From Denitromonas halophila (GTDB taxonomy: Bacteria > Pseudomonadota > Gammaproteobacteria > Burkholderiales > Rhodocyclaceae): a stretch of 64,000 bases of DNA. Location: contig NZ_VMNK01000014.1 in assembly GCF_007625155.1 (NCBI RefSeq), positions 62,001 to 126,000 on the forward strand, given 5' to 3'. The notes under the pieces are model-generated. The model had not been told where the DNA came from, made no database searches, and saw only the letters and a list, made by a program, of their open reading frames with translations. Shown piece after piece: positions 27,169 to 37,913 of this stretch. Positions within the stretch are counted from its first letter, which is position 1; each line of letters starts with the position of its first letter. The position numbers and the translations under genes were made by a program.

Positions 27169-27982
27169 GGCGCGCATTCTGACCGCCATTGTCATGCTGG
27201 CGGTGCTGTCTGTCGCGTTGACCTCGTTCTCCACGCAAGCCTGGATTGTTTTTGTGACCGTGATCGCGGCCTTGGCCGGCTGGGAGTGGGGTGGTTTGGC
27301 CGGTTGGTCGTCAACGCCGCGCATCGCTTACGGGGCGGGTCTCGGGGCATTGCTTGTGCTGGTTTCGGTCATTTCCGATCTTTGGGCTGGCACGCTGAGT
27401 GCGCCGGCCCTGCTTCCGTTTTTGCTGATATCCATCGTTTTCTGGGTGGCTTTAGCCTTTCCGTGGCTACTTCGACGCTGGACGCTGGGGCGCGGTCTGG
27501 GCGCGTTTGTGCTTGGCTTCGTTGTGGTGTTGCCGACCGCGCTCGCGATGATCATTCTGCGCGAGGTGAATGTCGCGCTGTTGCTGGCGGCGATGGCCGT
27601 GGTGTGGGTGGCGGATATCGCCGCCTATTTTTCGGGTCGAGCCTTCGGCCGTCGAAAACTCGCCCCCGCAATCAGCCCGGGCAAGAGCTGGGAAGGCGTT
27701 TACGGTGCGATCGTCGGCGTCGAGCTCTATGGTCTTGCGCTGGTATTCGCATTCGATTTTGAACTCTCGGTCGGTCTGATCATCCTAGGTGCGTTGGCGC
27801 TCGTCGTACTGACAGCTGTGAGTGTGGTGGGTGATCTGTTTGAGTCCTTGTTGAAACGTCAGGCCGGGATCAAGGACAGCAGCGGTTTGCTGCCGGGGCA
27901 CGGCGGTGTGCTCGATCGAATCGACAGCCTCACCTCGACCTTACCCATGGTGGCGTGCGCGGTATTGCTGCTCTCCGTTTGA
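27161..27982 (+). CDS. cdsA: phosphatidate cytidylyltransferase
   Basis: Integral membrane enzyme of 273 residues that converts phosphatidic acid and CTP to CDP-diacylglycerol, the branch point for phospholipids. About seven to eight hydrophobic segments are seen. The C-terminal family signature runs through [20 protein letters not shown] and the [13 protein letters not shown] metal-site segment. The GTG at 27161, inside the end of uppS, gives the conserved [12 protein letters not shown] opening; an open frame further upstream is the uppS region in another frame. Confidence 0.93.
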   Translation: MLKARILTAIVMLAVLSVALTSFSTQAWIVFVTVIAALAGWEWGGLAGWSSTPRIAYGAGLGALLVLVSVISDLWAGTLSAPALLPFLLISIVFWVALAFPWLLRRWTLGRGLGAFVLGFVVVLPTALAMIILREVNVALLLAAMAVVWVADIAAYFSGRAFGRRKLAPAISPGKSWEGVYGAIVGVELYGLALVFAFDFELSVGLIILGALALVVLTAVSVVGDLFESLLKRQAGIKDSSGLLPGHGGVLDRIDSLTSTLPMVACAVLLLSV

Positions 27983-28067
27983 TACGGGGTTGGGCGAGCG
28001 CTAGAGGTGGCGCACCAACGCGGCACGACAGCAGCCACCGATATCCGAAACTCATCGTAGGCATCGT

Positions 28068-29252
28068 ATGCAAAGCTTGACCGTACTGGGTGCAACGGGT
28101 TCGATTGGTGTCAGCACACTTGATGTGGTGGCGCGCCATCCGGATCGCTATCGGATCTTTGCGCTGAGCGGCAAGACCCAGCTGGAGCGCTTGGCGGCGC
28201 AGTGCGCGCAGTTTTCTGCGCAGTATGCCGTCGTCGACGATGCCGCCTCTGCAACACGTCTCCAGGGCTTGATCGCTGAGCATGGCGCGCGCACCGAAGT
28301 GCTCCATGGTGCTGATCAGCTGGCGGCGATCGCCGAGGCCCCCGAGGTTGATGCCGTGATGGCTGCCATTGTTGGCGCGGCGGGTCTGCGCCCGACATTG
28401 GCCGCTGCGCGAGCGGGCAAGCGTGTGCTGCTGGCAAACAAAGAAGCCCTGGTGATGTCCGGTGCTTTGTTCATGGCCGCGGTGGAGGCGGGCGGGGCGA
28501 CCTTGCTCCCCATCGACAGTGAACACAATGCCGTTTTTCAGGCACTGCCGCCGACCTACCGGCGTGACCCTGCAGCCGCCGGCGTGCGGCGGATTCTGCT
28601 CACCGCCTCGGGCGGCCCGTTCCGTGACCGTCATGTCGACACGCTCGCGGGGATCAGCCCCGATGAAGCCTGCGCCCACCCGAACTGGGTCATGGGGCGC
28701 AAGATCTCGGTGGATTCCGCCACCATGATGAACAAAGGCCTCGAGGTCATTGAAGCGCACTGGCTCTTTGGTGTGCCGCCAGAGCAGATCGATGTGGTGG
28801 TTCATCGCCAAAGCGTTATTCACTCGATGGTTGAATACGCAGATGGTTCGGTGCTCGCGCAGTTGGGGAATCCGGACATGCGCACGCCGATTGCGCATGC
28901 GCTGGCATTTCCGGATCGCATCAATGCGGGCGTGAGCCCGCTGGATCTGTGCGCGGTCGGCCGGCTCGATTTCGAGAAGCCGGATCCCCGGCGTTTTCCG
29001 TGTTTGCCGCTGGCCTATGCCGCCTTGCGAGCCGGGCGGGGCGTACCGGCCGTCATGAACGCGGCAAACGAGGTCGCGGTCGATGCGTTTCTTTCCGGCC
29101 GCCTCGCTTATCTGGCGATCGCCCGTGTCGTTGAATCGGTCATGGCCCGTTTGGCCAGTGCCGGTGATGGCAGTATCGAAGAGCTGGAGTCGGTCGATGC
29201 CGAAGCGCGTGCGCTGGCATGTGAGTGGGTGGCCTCGGCGGAGGCTGCGTAA
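28068..29252 (+). CDS. dxr: 1-deoxy-D-xylulose 5-phosphate reductoisomerase
   Basis: Second enzyme of the MEP isoprenoid pathway, NADPH-dependent, 394 residues. The NADPH motif [13 protein letters not shown] is at the N-terminus; [10 protein letters not shown], the metal-site DSEHNAVFQ and the flexible-loop ASGGPFRD segment follow. It supplies isoprenoid precursors for UppS just upstream. Its stop overlaps the rseP ATG by one base (TAATG). The 85-base gap to cdsA shows nothing else clear. Confidence 0.96.
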   Translation: MQSLTVLGATGSIGVSTLDVVARHPDRYRIFALSGKTQLERLAAQCAQFSAQYAVVDDAASATRLQGLIAEHGARTEVLHGADQLAAIAEAPEVDAVMAAIVGAAGLRPTLAAARAGKRVLLANKEALVMSGALFMAAVEAGGATLLPIDSEHNAVFQALPPTYRRDPAAAGVRRILLTASGGPFRDRHVDTLAGISPDEACAHPNWVMGRKISVDSATMMNKGLEVIEAHWLFGVPPEQIDVVVHRQSVIHSMVEYADGSVLAQLGNPDMRTPIAHALAFPDRINAGVSPLDLCAVGRLDFEKPDPRRFPCLPLAYAALRAGRGVPAVMNAANEVAVDAFLSGRLAYLAIARVVESVMARLASAGDGSIEELESVDAEARALACEWVASAEAA

Positions 29253-30616
29253 TGTCGATTTTCGAGTACATCATTCCGTTCGTTGTCGGTTTGGGGCTGC
29301 TGATCCTCATCCATGAACTGGGGCATTACTCCGTCGCGCGCTGGTGCGACGTCAAGGTGCTGCGCTTTTCCGTCGGCTTTGGCCGCCCATTGTTCAAATG
29401 GCGCGCCGGCAAGGATGGTACCGAGTGGGTGTTGGCGCTGTTTCCGCTCGGAGGCTACGTCAAGATGCTCGATGAGCGTGAAGGCGAGGTCGCCGCGGCT
29501 GAGCTTCCCCGCGCCTTTACCCAGCAGAGTGTGTGGCGGCGGTTCGCAATAGTCGCGGCCGGGCCCTTGGCCAATCTGTTGCTGGCCGTACTGCTTTACT
29601 GGGTGGTGTTTGTCGGCGGCGTCGATGAACTTCGCGCGCGGGTCGAAGTGAGCTCCCCGGAAAGCGTTGCTGCCCAAGCCGGGTTCACCAGCGGCGACGA
29701 GATCATTCAGGTCGGCGATGTGCCGATTCGTTCCTGGCAGGACTGGCGCTGGCGACTGCTCAAGGCGGTGCTGGACGAACCAACGATTGACGTGGTGGTT
29801 GTCAGTGCCGACGGCGTGCGTGCGACGCGCCGCCTCTCCCTGAGCGGCATCACGATTGATGAAGCAAAGAACGACCCGGTGGCGCAACTCGGCTTTCGCC
29901 CCTACCGGCCGATGATTCCGCCGGTGGTTGGTGACATCGTCGCGGGCGGTGCGGCCGATCGCGCCGGATTGCGTGTGGGGGATCGTGTTGTTGCGATCGA
30001 CCAAAAGCGCATTGAGGATTGGTCTGATCTGGTCGAACGGGTGAGTGCCGCCCCGGGTCAGCCGATGCAGTTTGAATGGTTGCGCGACGGCGCACGCAGC
30101 GAGGGCGTACTGACACCCGAGTCTGTCGACCGCGACGGCAAACTCGTCGGGCGCGTGGGCATCATGGTGGCGCCCTTGGCCGAAGGGCGTGAAGCGATGT
30201 TCGTGACCGTCTCGCACGGGCCGATCGAGGGCTTGGTCAAAGCGATCGCCCAGACCTGGGAAATGAGTACCTTCAGCCTGGCCATGATCGGCCGTATGGT
30301 GACGGGCGAGTTATCCTGGAAAAACCTGAGCGGCCCCGTCACCATCGCGGACTATGCCGGCCAAAGTGCGAAGATGGGACTCGACCATTATTTGAAGTTT
30401 CTGGCGCTGATCAGTATCAGTCTCGGCGTCCTGAACCTGCTTCCCATCCCGGTGCTGGATGGTGGGCATTTGCTGTATTATGTGATCGAAATGCTGCGAG
30501 GCGGCCCCGTCCCGGAACGCGTGATGGAGATCGGACAACAAGTCGGTTTTGCCTTGCTCGTCATGCTCATGGCTTTCGCCTTTTACAACGACATCAACCG
30601 CCTGATTTCTGGCTGA
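29252..30616 (+). CDS. rseP: RIP metalloprotease RseP
   Basis: Inner-membrane site-2 protease of 454 residues that cuts the anti-sigma factor in the envelope-stress pathway. The zinc motif HELGH is at residues 21-25 in the first membrane helix, two PDZ domains lie between helices (around 115-200 and 215-305), and the third zinc ligand lies in the late NLLPIPVLDGGH motif. ATG 29252 is directly coupled to dxr; an upstream in-frame start at 29225 only adds dxr-overlapping residues. It sits before bamA, whose misfolding products activate the same pathway. Confidence 0.95.
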   Translation: MSIFEYIIPFVVGLGLLILIHELGHYSVARWCDVKVLRFSVGFGRPLFKWRAGKDGTEWVLALFPLGGYVKMLDEREGEVAAAELPRAFTQQSVWRRFAIVAAGPLANLLLAVLLYWVVFVGGVDELRARVEVSSPESVAAQAGFTSGDEIIQVGDVPIRSWQDWRWRLLKAVLDEPTIDVVVVSADGVRATRRLSLSGITIDEAKNDPVAQLGFRPYRPMIPPVVGDIVAGGAADRAGLRVGDRVVAIDQKRIEDWSDLVERVSAAPGQPMQFEWLRDGARSEGVLTPESVDRDGKLVGRVGIMVAPLAEGREAMFVTVSHGPIEGLVKAIAQTWEMSTFSLAMIGRMVTGELSWKNLSGPVTIADYAGQSAKMGLDHYLKFLALISISLGVLNLLPIPVLDGGHLLYYVIEMLRGGPVPERVMEIGQQVGFALLVMLMAFAFYNDINRLISG

Positions 30617-30623
30617 TTCCTCA

Positions 30624-32915
30624 ATGAAACTGAAGCTTCTTTCCGGGCTGCTTGCCGCCCTGTACGTGGCCGCACCCGCGTTCGCGTTTGACACCTTTGT
30701 CGTCAAGGATATTCGCGTTGAAGGCATTCAGCGAACCGAAGCCGGCACGGTGTTTACCTATCTGCCGGTCAAAGTCGGCGACCGCTTTTCCGAAGGCCAG
30801 GCCAAGGAATCGATCCGTGCGCTGTTTGCGACCGGCTTCTTCGACGATGTCCGTATCGAAGTTGAAAACGATGTGCTCGTTGTCGTTGTCGACGAACGCC
30901 CCGCAGTGGCGCAAATCGATTTTTCCGGCGTCAAGGAGTTCGACAAGGAGGCTCTGAAAAAGGGTCTGAAAGACGTTGGCTTGGGCGAGTCGAGAATTTT
31001 CGATCGGGCCGTGCTTGAGCGTGCCGAGCAAGAGCTCAAGCGGCAGTATCTGACGCGCGGTAAATACGCCGCGACGGTGCAAACCACGGTCACGCCACTG
31101 GAGCGCAATCGTGTGGCGGTCCGCTTCGATGTGGAAGAAGGCGATGTCGCCAAAATCCGCCAGATCAAGATTGTTGGTGCAAGCTTGTTCGAGGAAGAGG
31201 ACCTGGTTGATCTCTTCGAACAGACCACGCCTGGCTGGCTGACCTGGTACACCAAGTCCGACCAGTACTCGAAGCAGAAGCTGTCTGGCGACCTTGAAAC
31301 ACTTCGCTCGTTCTATCTGAACCAGGGTTACCTGGATTTCAGCATCGATTCGACGCAGGTATCGATCACGCCCGACAAAAAGGACATTTACATCACTATC
31401 GCGATTACCGAAGGGGCGAAGTACTCCGTTTCCGCGGTGACCCTGACGGGCGATCTGATCCTGCCGGACGAGGTTTACAAAGACATCGTGACCGTCAAGG
31501 CGGGCGATGTGTTTTCGCGCGAAGCGCTGACCAACACCAACAAGGCCATCACCGACCGCCTGGGTAACGAGGGCTACGCCTTTGCCAACGTGAATGCAGC
31601 CCCGGAAGTAGATCGCGAGAAGCACGAGGTCGCCTTCACGATTTTTGTCGATCCGGGCAAGCGGGTCTATGTTCGCCGCATTAACGTGGAAGGCAACGAT
31701 CGCACGCGCGACGAAGTCGCCCGACGTGAAATGCGCCAGATGGAAGGCGCCTGGTACGACGGCGAAAAGATCAACAAATCCAAGGTTCGCCTGGATCGTC
31801 TCGGCTTCTTCGAAGAAGTTGCCGTGCAGACGCCGGCGGTGCCTGGCACGACTGACCAGGTGGATGTGAACTTCAAGGTCAGGGAACGCCAGACCGGTAA
31901 CCTGTCCTTGGGTGTGGGCTTTTCGAGTTCGGACAGCGTGGTGTTGTCAGCCGCGGTGGCGCAGCAGAACCTGTTTGGTTCGGGCAACGCGCTGAACCTG
32001 CAACTCAACACCAGTGCCAGCACGCGGACCTACTCGCTGTCCTATACCAATCCGTATTACACCGTGGATGGCATCAGTCGTGGTTTCGATGTCTATCACC
32101 GCACCTATGATGCCGACACGCTGGATCTGGCGCGCTACAAGACCGCATCGACCGGTTTGGGTCTTCGGTATGGCTTCCCGATCGCCGAAGACGATCGCAT
32201 CAACGTTGGCCTGACGGTTGACCGTACCGAGGTGACCACGTTTGATGACAGCCCGGTGCAATACAAGGAATTCGTGACCGCCTTCGGGAATGAGGCAACC
32301 AGTTTGCTGGGGTCTATCAGTTGGTCGCGCGATGGCCGTGACAGCCTGATCTACCCGCGTAAAGGCATGTATCAGCGTGCCTTCATGGAAGTCGCTATTC
32401 CGCCGGCTGAGCTGCGCTATGTCAAAGCGTCGTACCAGCATCAGTACTGGCTGCCGATTGGCCAGGATTCCGCCTTCATGCTAAACGGCGAAGTGGGTTG
32501 GGCGGTTGGCTACGGCGGCAAGCCCTTGCCCTTCTTCAAGAACTTCTACGCGGGCGGCATCGGATCGGTGCGTGGCTTCAAGCAAAGCTCGCTCGGTCCG
32601 AGAATCCTCAATACCGACGGCGACCTCGATTCGGTCGGCGGCAATCGACGCCTGATCGCGAATGCGGAATACTATTTCCCCTTGCCGGGTACCGGTCGAG
32701 ATCGTAGTTTCCGGCTGTCGGCTTTCGTTGATGTTGGTAATGTCTGGGGTCAAGATGAGAAGCTCGAATTCACCGAGCTGCGCTATAGTGCCGGCCTTGG
32801 ATTCTCCTGGAGTTCGCCGATCGGGCCGCTGAAGCTCAGCGTAGGCTTCCCGCTCAAGAAGGAAGAAGACGACAAGATCCAGCGGTTCCAGTTCCAGTTG
32901 GGTTCGGTGTTTTAA
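30624..32915 (+). CDS. bamA: outer membrane assembly factor BamA
   Basis: Core of the BAM machine that inserts beta-barrel proteins, 763 residues. The signal peptide ends at about AFA|FDTF (residues 1-23). Five POTRA domains occupy roughly 24-420 and a 16-strand barrel the rest, with the conserved loop-6 VRGF motif in GSVRGFKQSSLGP and a C-terminal aromatic signature ending FQLGSVF. It lies between rseP and skp, the usual order; Skp feeds unfolded barrels to it. Confidence 0.96.
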   Translation: MKLKLLSGLLAALYVAAPAFAFDTFVVKDIRVEGIQRTEAGTVFTYLPVKVGDRFSEGQAKESIRALFATGFFDDVRIEVENDVLVVVVDERPAVAQIDFSGVKEFDKEALKKGLKDVGLGESRIFDRAVLERAEQELKRQYLTRGKYAATVQTTVTPLERNRVAVRFDVEEGDVAKIRQIKIVGASLFEEEDLVDLFEQTTPGWLTWYTKSDQYSKQKLSGDLETLRSFYLNQGYLDFSIDSTQVSITPDKKDIYITIAITEGAKYSVSAVTLTGDLILPDEVYKDIVTVKAGDVFSREALTNTNKAITDRLGNEGYAFANVNAAPEVDREKHEVAFTIFVDPGKRVYVRRINVEGNDRTRDEVARREMRQMEGAWYDGEKINKSKVRLDRLGFFEEVAVQTPAVPGTTDQVDVNFKVRERQTGNLSLGVGFSSSDSVVLSAAVAQQNLFGSGNALNLQLNTSASTRTYSLSYTNPYYTVDGISRGFDVYHRTYDADTLDLARYKTASTGLGLRYGFPIAEDDRINVGLTVDRTEVTTFDDSPVQYKEFVTAFGNEATSLLGSISWSRDGRDSLIYPRKGMYQRAFMEVAIPPAELRYVKASYQHQYWLPIGQDSAFMLNGEVGWAVGYGGKPLPFFKNFYAGGIGSVRGFKQSSLGPRILNTDGDLDSVGGNRRLIANAEYYFPLPGTGRDRSFRLSAFVDVGNVWGQDEKLEFTELRYSAGLGFSWSSPIGPLKLSVGFPLKKEEDDKIQRFQFQLGSVF

Positions 32916-32947
32916 CCCGGGCTCCCGGTCATGATTCGGAGGTTTGC

Positions 32948-33451
32948 GTGAAGGTTTCCCGTTTTTCAGTCTTTGTGTTTGCAGCCCTGATGCTGGGTGC
33001 CGGTTCTGCCATGGCGCAGGCGCGGATCGGGTTCGTCAATTCGGAGCGCGTCATGCGCGAGGCGGGGCCCGCCGTCCAGGCACAGCAGCGTCTTGAAAAG
33101 GAATTTGCCAAGCGTGATGGCGAATTGCAAAGTATCTCCAAGGAACTGCAGGCGATGCAGAGCAACCTGGAGAAGAACAGTCTGACCATGCCTGAGGCCG
33201 AGCGCCGCAAAAAAGAGCGTGAGTTCGGCGAGCTCAGTCGTGATTTTCAACGTCGTCAGCGCGAGTTTCGTGAAGACCTGAACCAGCGCCGCAACGAGGA
33301 ACTGGCAACCGTGCTTGATCGTGCGAACAAGGTGGTCAAGAAGATCGCCGAGGCGGAAAAGTACGACATCATTTTCCAGGAAGCGGTCTACGCCAGCCCA
33401 AGCATCGACATCACCGACAAAGTGATCAAGGCGCTTGCTGAGAATCAGTGA
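32948..33451 (+). CDS. skp: periplasmic chaperone Skp/OmpH
   Basis: Trimeric periplasmic holdase for outer-membrane proteins, 167 residues. The signal peptide ends at about AMA|QARIG. A long helical hairpin rich in Lys/Arg/Glu (about 35-130) forms the tentacle typical of Skp, and the sequence IGFVNSERV opens the mature body. The start is GTG at 32948, preceded by a strong GGAGG at 6-base spacing. It is followed by lpxD in the standard bamA-skp-lpxD order. Confidence 0.93.
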   Translation: MKVSRFSVFVFAALMLGAGSAMAQARIGFVNSERVMREAGPAVQAQQRLEKEFAKRDGELQSISKELQAMQSNLEKNSLTMPEAERRKKEREFGELSRDFQRRQREFREDLNQRRNEELATVLDRANKVVKKIAEAEKYDIIFQEAVYASPSIDITDKVIKALAENQ

Positions 33452-33461
33452 GCGTGAGCTC

Positions 33462-34493
33462 ATGGCGTCAATGCGTATTGATGAGATTGTTGGCCGCCTC
33501 GGCGGAGAATTGCTGGGCGCGCCCGATACGCTGATCCGGGCGCTGGCGCCGCTTGAATCCGCCGGGCCGGAAGACATCAGTTTTCTGGCCAATCCGAAGT
33601 ACCGTAAGCAACTCGATACGACCGCCGCTGCCGCCGTTATCGTGAGCGGTGGTTTGACGCCACCGCCCGGCAAGACGTATATCGTCTGCGATTCGCCGTA
33701 TCTCTATTTTGCACGCGTGGCCCAACTGTTACACCCCGAGTCGTTACCGGCCCCTGGAGTCGCGGCGTCTGCCTGTGTTCAGAGTGTTATCCCGGCATCG
33801 ACCTGCGTCGAGGCCGGCGCGCATATCGCTGAATCGGTGGTGCTGGGCGAGCATGTTTTTGTCGGCGCCGGGACGGTTGTCGGTCGCGGCGTGCAGATTG
33901 GCAGGGGCACGCGACTGCACGCCAATGTCACCATCTATGCAGACTGCGAAATCGGCTCAGATTGCCGGATTCATTCCGGCGCCGTGATTGGTGCCGATGG
34001 TTTCGGGTATGCACGTGAGAAAGACGGCCGCTGGGTCAAGATTCCGCAAAGCGGTCGTGTGGTCATTGGCAATGAGGTTGAAATCGGTGCCAACACCACG
34101 ATTGACCGCGGCGCGATGGACGATACCGTGATCGCCGACGGGGTCAAGCTGGACAATCAGATCCAGATCGCCCACAACGTGAAGATCGGTGCCATGACAG
34201 CCATCGCGGGTTGCGTGGGCATTGCGGGCAGCACTCGCATTGGCGCGCGGTGCATGATTGGCGGTCAGGCGGGCATCATCGGCCATCTCGACATTACCGA
34301 TGATGTGGTGGTGTCTGCCGGCACGCTCGTGACAAAATCAATTCGAAAACCCGGCGTCTATACCGCGAATCTGCCCCTGCAACCTCATGGTGACTGGGTG
34401 CGAGAGTTTTCGCATCTGCGCCATCTCGACGCTATGGCAGCTCGGATTCGCGAACTTGAAAAACGACTGGACAAGGGAGACACCTCGTCGTGA
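33462..34493 (+). CDS. lpxD: UDP-3-O-(3-hydroxyacyl)glucosamine N-acyltransferase
   Basis: Third step of lipid A synthesis; adds the second hydroxyacyl chain. The protein is 343 residues with an N-terminal uridine-binding domain (about 1-100), a long left-handed beta-helix of hexapeptide repeats (about 105-300) and a C-terminal helical tail. The catalytic His is in the QIAHNVKIG segment. ATG 33462 is preferred; ATG 33471 is a close alternative, and an upstream ATG at 33435 overlaps skp. Coupled to fabZ by GTGA. Confidence 0.94.
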   Translation: MASMRIDEIVGRLGGELLGAPDTLIRALAPLESAGPEDISFLANPKYRKQLDTTAAAAVIVSGGLTPPPGKTYIVCDSPYLYFARVAQLLHPESLPAPGVAASACVQSVIPASTCVEAGAHIAESVVLGEHVFVGAGTVVGRGVQIGRGTRLHANVTIYADCEIGSDCRIHSGAVIGADGFGYAREKDGRWVKIPQSGRVVIGNEVEIGANTTIDRGAMDDTVIADGVKLDNQIQIAHNVKIGAMTAIAGCVGIAGSTRIGARCMIGGQAGIIGHLDITDDVVVSAGTLVTKSIRKPGVYTANLPLQPHGDWVREFSHLRHLDAMAARIRELEKRLDKGDTSS

Positions 34494-34936
34494 CCACACT
34501 CGATATCAATGAAATTGTGAAGTATCTGCCGCACCGCTATCCGTTCCTGCTGGTGGACCGGGTGATTGAACTGGAGGAGGGCAAGCGCGTGGTGGCGGTC
34601 AAGAATGTCACCATCAACGAACCGTTTTTCCCCGGTCACTTCCCGAACCACCCGGTCATGCCGGGTGTGCTGATCGTCGAAGCCATGGCGCAGGCGGCCG
34701 CCGTGTTGTCATTCAAGACCATGGGCGTCATGCCCGATGAAAACTCGCTGGTCCTGTTTGCCGGCATCGACAATGTCCGCTTCAAGCGGCCGGTGACGCC
34801 GGGTGACCAGCTGGTCATGGAAGTCGAGATCGTCAACAGCAAGCGCAATATCTACAAATACCATGGTGTCGCCCGAGTTGATGGCCAGGTTGCCGCCGAG
34901 GCCGACCTGATGTGCGCGCTCAAGACCAAGTCATGA
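34490..34936 (+). CDS. fabZ: 3-hydroxyacyl-ACP dehydratase FabZ
   Basis: Hot-dog-fold dehydratase of fatty acid elongation, 148 residues. The catalytic His and Glu lie in [23 protein letters not shown] (two adjacent segments). The start is a GTG that overlaps the lpxD stop (GTGA), and the end overlaps lpxA (ATGA). Its placement between lpxD and lpxA reflects competition for the same hydroxyacyl-ACP pool between phospholipid and lipid A synthesis. Confidence 0.96.
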   Translation: MTTLDINEIVKYLPHRYPFLLVDRVIELEEGKRVVAVKNVTINEPFFPGHFPNHPVMPGVLIVEAMAQAAAVLSFKTMGVMPDENSLVLFAGIDNVRFKRPVTPGDQLVMEVEIVNSKRNIYKYHGVARVDGQVAAEADLMCALKTKS

Positions 34937-35703
34937 TCCATTCGACGGCAATCATTCATCCTGACGCGAAGTTGGCGGATGGGGTCAGTGTTGGCGCGTA
35001 CAGCATCATCGGTCCCCACGTGGAGGTCGGTGCGGATACGCGAATCGGCCCGCATGTCGTCATCGAAGGTCACACTCGTATTGGACGAGAGAACGAGATC
35101 TTCCAGTTCTGTTCGATTGGTGGGAGCCCGCAGGACAAGAAGTACGACGACGAGCCCACACGGCTTGAAATTGGCGACCGGAACACTATCCGTGAGTACT
35201 GCTCTTTCAATGTCGGCACCTCGCAAGACGTCGGCGTGACGCGCATTGGCAGCGACAACTGGATCATGGCCTACGTGCATGTTGCCCATGATTGTCAGGT
35301 CGGTGACCACACCATTTTTGCCAACAATGCGACGCTGGCCGGTCATGTTCATGTCGGTGATTGGGCGATTCTTGGCGGCTTTACCGGTGTGCATCAGTTT
35401 GTGCGTGTCGGCGCCCACTCATTCTGTGGCGTCAGCACCGTGTTGTTGCAGGATCTGCCGCCGTATGTGACGGTGTCCGGCAATCCCTCGCGCCCGCATG
35501 GGATCAACAGCGAAGGCTTGAAGCGGCGAGGGTATTCTTCCGAGTCCATCATGGCGATCAAGCGTGCGTATCGAGCGCTCTATCGTTCGGGCCTGAGCCT
35601 GGAAGAGGCGCGTAAAGTCATTGCCGAAGCCGCGGTAGAACACGAGGCGGTCAAACCATTTTCGGACTTTATCGCGGTCTCCAGCCGCGGGATTGTGCGC
35701 TGA
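34933..35703 (+). CDS. lpxA: UDP-N-acetylglucosamine acyltransferase
   Basis: First step of lipid A synthesis; transfers a hydroxyacyl chain from ACP to UDP-GlcNAc. The protein is 256 residues, a trimeric left-handed beta-helix with hexapeptide repeats over the first 190 residues; the catalytic His lies in [14 protein letters not shown] 34933 is coupled to fabZ; the upstream in-frame start at 34912 lies in fabZ. lpxB follows after 3 bases. Confidence 0.96.
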   Translation: MIHSTAIIHPDAKLADGVSVGAYSIIGPHVEVGADTRIGPHVVIEGHTRIGRENEIFQFCSIGGSPQDKKYDDEPTRLEIGDRNTIREYCSFNVGTSQDVGVTRIGSDNWIMAYVHVAHDCQVGDHTIFANNATLAGHVHVGDWAILGGFTGVHQFVRVGAHSFCGVSTVLLQDLPPYVTVSGNPSRPHGINSEGLKRRGYSSESIMAIKRAYRALYRSGLSLEEARKVIAEAAVEHEAVKPFSDFIAVSSRGIVR

Positions 35704-35706
35704 GTC

Positions 35707-36867
35707 ATGGGCCCTCGCATCGCCCTGGTCGCGGGCGAAGCCTCCGGTGACCTGCTTGCCAGTCATCTGATCGCCGCGCTGACGTCACGCCAACCCGAAC
35801 TGCGCTGTGAAGGCATCGGTGGCCCAAAGATGGAGGCTGTTGGTTTCGACGCCTGGTGGCCGTACGACCGCCTTGCCGTGCATGGCTATGTCGATGCGCT
35901 GAAGCGCTATCGCGAATTGTCCCGAATGCGTCGAGCCTTGCTCGCTCGACTGCTGAAGGATCCGCCAGATGTGTTCATCGGGGTGGATGCTCCAGACTTC
36001 AACCTCTGGCTCGAACAGCAATTGCGTCGCCGCGGTGTTCACACCGTGCACTTTGTGAGCCCCTCCATCTGGGCCTGGCGTGGCGGACGTATCAAACGGA
36101 TCCGGGCGGCGATTGATCACATGCTCTGTCTGTTTCCCTTCGAGCCCGCCATCTACGAAGCGGCCGGTGTGCCGGCGACCTATGTCGGGCATCCACTCGC
36201 GGACACCTTCCCGCTCGTGCCGAACAAGCAGGAAGCCCGGGAGCGTCTTCATCTGCCCCACGCAGCACCCGTCTTCGCGCTCCTCCCTGGCAGCCGGGAG
36301 TCGGAGGTGGCCAATCTTGCCCCCTTGTTCATCGACACCGCCAAGTACTTGCTGTCACGCTATCCTGACGCCCGCTTTCTCGTGCCGTTGGCGACACGCG
36401 AGACGCGGGTGATATTCGAGCAGGCGCAATACGCGGCTGACGCACGTGACTTGCCGCTGAGCCTGTTGTTTGGTCACGCGGTCGATGCCATGACCGCAGC
36501 AGACGTCGTGCTTGTGGCCAGTGGCACCGCGTCACTGGAGGCCGCGTTGCTCAAGCGCCCGATGGTGATTGCTTATCGCATGGGTGATTTCCAGTACCGC
36601 ATGATGAAGCGCATGGCCTATCTGCCGTGGGTCGGTTTGCCCAACATTCTATGTAACGAAGGTGTGGTGCCGGAGATGCTGCAAGACAACGCGACACCCG
36701 AGGCGCTGGGCGAAGCGCTTGCGCGCTGGTATGACGACGTCGACGCGCGGCATGCGCTCGCTGATCGATTTACCGCTTTGCACCACCGGTTGCGCCAGGA
36801 CACCGCACAGCGTGCCGCCGACATCATTTTGCCGCTGCTCGGATCGCGCCACCATGGCAGCCCCTGA
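35707..36867 (+). CDS. lpxB: lipid A disaccharide synthase
   Basis: GT19 glycosyltransferase of 386 residues joining UDP-diacylglucosamine and lipid X. Conserved segments include [27 protein letters not shown], the [18 protein letters not shown] and the [12 protein letters not shown] region, and the nucleotide-site [19 protein letters not shown]. It is peripheral to the inner membrane. It overlaps rnhB by 14 bases and ends the lpxD-fabZ-lpxA-lpxB module. Confidence 0.96.
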   Translation: MGPRIALVAGEASGDLLASHLIAALTSRQPELRCEGIGGPKMEAVGFDAWWPYDRLAVHGYVDALKRYRELSRMRRALLARLLKDPPDVFIGVDAPDFNLWLEQQLRRRGVHTVHFVSPSIWAWRGGRIKRIRAAIDHMLCLFPFEPAIYEAAGVPATYVGHPLADTFPLVPNKQEARERLHLPHAAPVFALLPGSRESEVANLAPLFIDTAKYLLSRYPDARFLVPLATRETRVIFEQAQYAADARDLPLSLLFGHAVDAMTAADVVLVASGTASLEAALLKRPMVIAYRMGDFQYRMMKRMAYLPWVGLPNILCNEGVVPEMLQDNATPEALGEALARWYDDVDARHALADRFTALHHRLRQDTAQRAADIILPLLGSRHHGSP

Positions 36868-37453
36868 CCCTCGCTTGATCTGCGGTGTTGATGAAGCGGG
36901 GCGTGGCCCCTTGTGTGGTTCGGTGGTCGCGGCCGCGGTCATTCTCGATCCGGCCCGACCGATCGACGGCTTGGCAGACTCAAAGAAATTGACCGAGAAG
37001 CGGCGCGAACTGCTTGCGCCGATCATCCGCGAACGTGCGCTGGCCTGGGCCGTGGCGGAGGCGAGTGTCGAAGAAATTGACCGCCTCAATATCCTTCATG
37101 CCACCATGTTGGCCATGAAGCGCGCGGTCGAAGCACTTCAGATCGCGCCGGACGAGGTGTTGATCGACGGGAATCGCTGCCCGCAGATTGCCTATCCGGT
37201 GCAGGCTATTGTCAAAGGCGACTCGCTGGTGGCTGCGATCTCAGCGGCATCGATCCTTGCCAAGACCGCGCGCGATGCGCAAATGCTCGCGCTCGATGCG
37301 CTTCATCCACAGTATGGGCTGGCCTCGCACAAAGGTTATCCGACCGCAGCGCATCTGTCGGCGATCCGTCAACACGGGGTGAAAGACTTCTACCGCAAAA
37401 GCTTCGGACCGGTCCGGGCGGTCTGGTTGAATCCTCCTTTGTTCGAGACCTGA
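36854..37453 (+). CDS. rnhB: ribonuclease HII
   Basis: Removes ribonucleotides and RNA from DNA hybrids; 199 residues. The catalytic Asp-Glu pair is in [12 protein letters not shown], with further acidic residues in VLIDGNR and the [17 protein letters not shown] segment. ATG 36854 is inside the end of lpxB and gives family length; a frame extending to 36662 is the lpxB region. The lpxB-rnhB pairing is common in proteobacteria. Confidence 0.95.
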   Translation: MAAPDPRLICGVDEAGRGPLCGSVVAAAVILDPARPIDGLADSKKLTEKRRELLAPIIRERALAWAVAEASVEEIDRLNILHATMLAMKRAVEALQIAPDEVLIDGNRCPQIAYPVQAIVKGDSLVAAISAASILAKTARDAQMLALDALHPQYGLASHKGYPTAAHLSAIRQHGVKDFYRKSFGPVRAVWLNPPLFET

Positions 37454-37457
37454 CACC

Positions 37458-37913
37458 ATGAATGTGCCGCACGTTTTCCTCTTCTTCCATTTGTTGGCCG
37501 TCATCATCTGGGTTGGCGGCATGGCCTTTGCCTACCTGTGTTTGCGCCCGGCGGCCGGTGTCTTGTCCCCGCCGGATCGCCTACGTTTGTGGCAGGGCGT
37601 GTTTTCTCGCTTTTTTCCGATGGTTTGGGTCGCGGTTGCGGCCATTCTCGTGACCGGCTTTGGCGGCCTGATCAATGTGGGCTTTGCAAATGCCCCGCGG
37701 GCCTGGCACATCATGATGAGTGTCGGCTTGGTGATGATCCTCATCTACGCCTACGTCTGGTTTGTACCGTGGCAGGCGTTAAAGCGTGCCGTCGCCGCCG
37801 AGCGCTGGCCCGACGGCGCCGCGGCATTGGGACGAATTCGCCAGGCTGTGGCCGTCAATACCAGTCTGGGGCTGGTCAACGTGGCGGTCGCGACGCTCGG
37901 CTTGGCCGCATGA
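37458..37913 (+). CDS. CopD-like integral membrane protein
   Basis: Small inner-membrane protein of 151 residues with four hydrophobic segments (about 6-28, 48-70, 82-104 and 128-149). It resembles the CopD domain family, named after a copper-resistance protein, with conserved His residues in the first helix (HVFLFFHLLAVIIWVGG). The real role of these stand-alone versions is not settled, and copper transport should not be assumed. It starts 4 bases after rnhB and its stop overlaps the methyltransferase start (ATGA). Confidence 0.75.
   Translation: MNVPHVFLFFHLLAVIIWVGGMAFAYLCLRPAAGVLSPPDRLRLWQGVFSRFFPMVWVAVAAILVTGFGGLINVGFANAPRAWHIMMSVGLVMILIYAYVWFVPWQALKRAVAAERWPDGAAALGRIRQAVAVNTSLGLVNVAVATLGLAA

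Noticed and set aside
37458-37913. Copper resistance gene copD
   Set aside because: The protein has the CopD-like fold only; there is no copA, copB, copC or copper regulator nearby, so the copper role is not supported.
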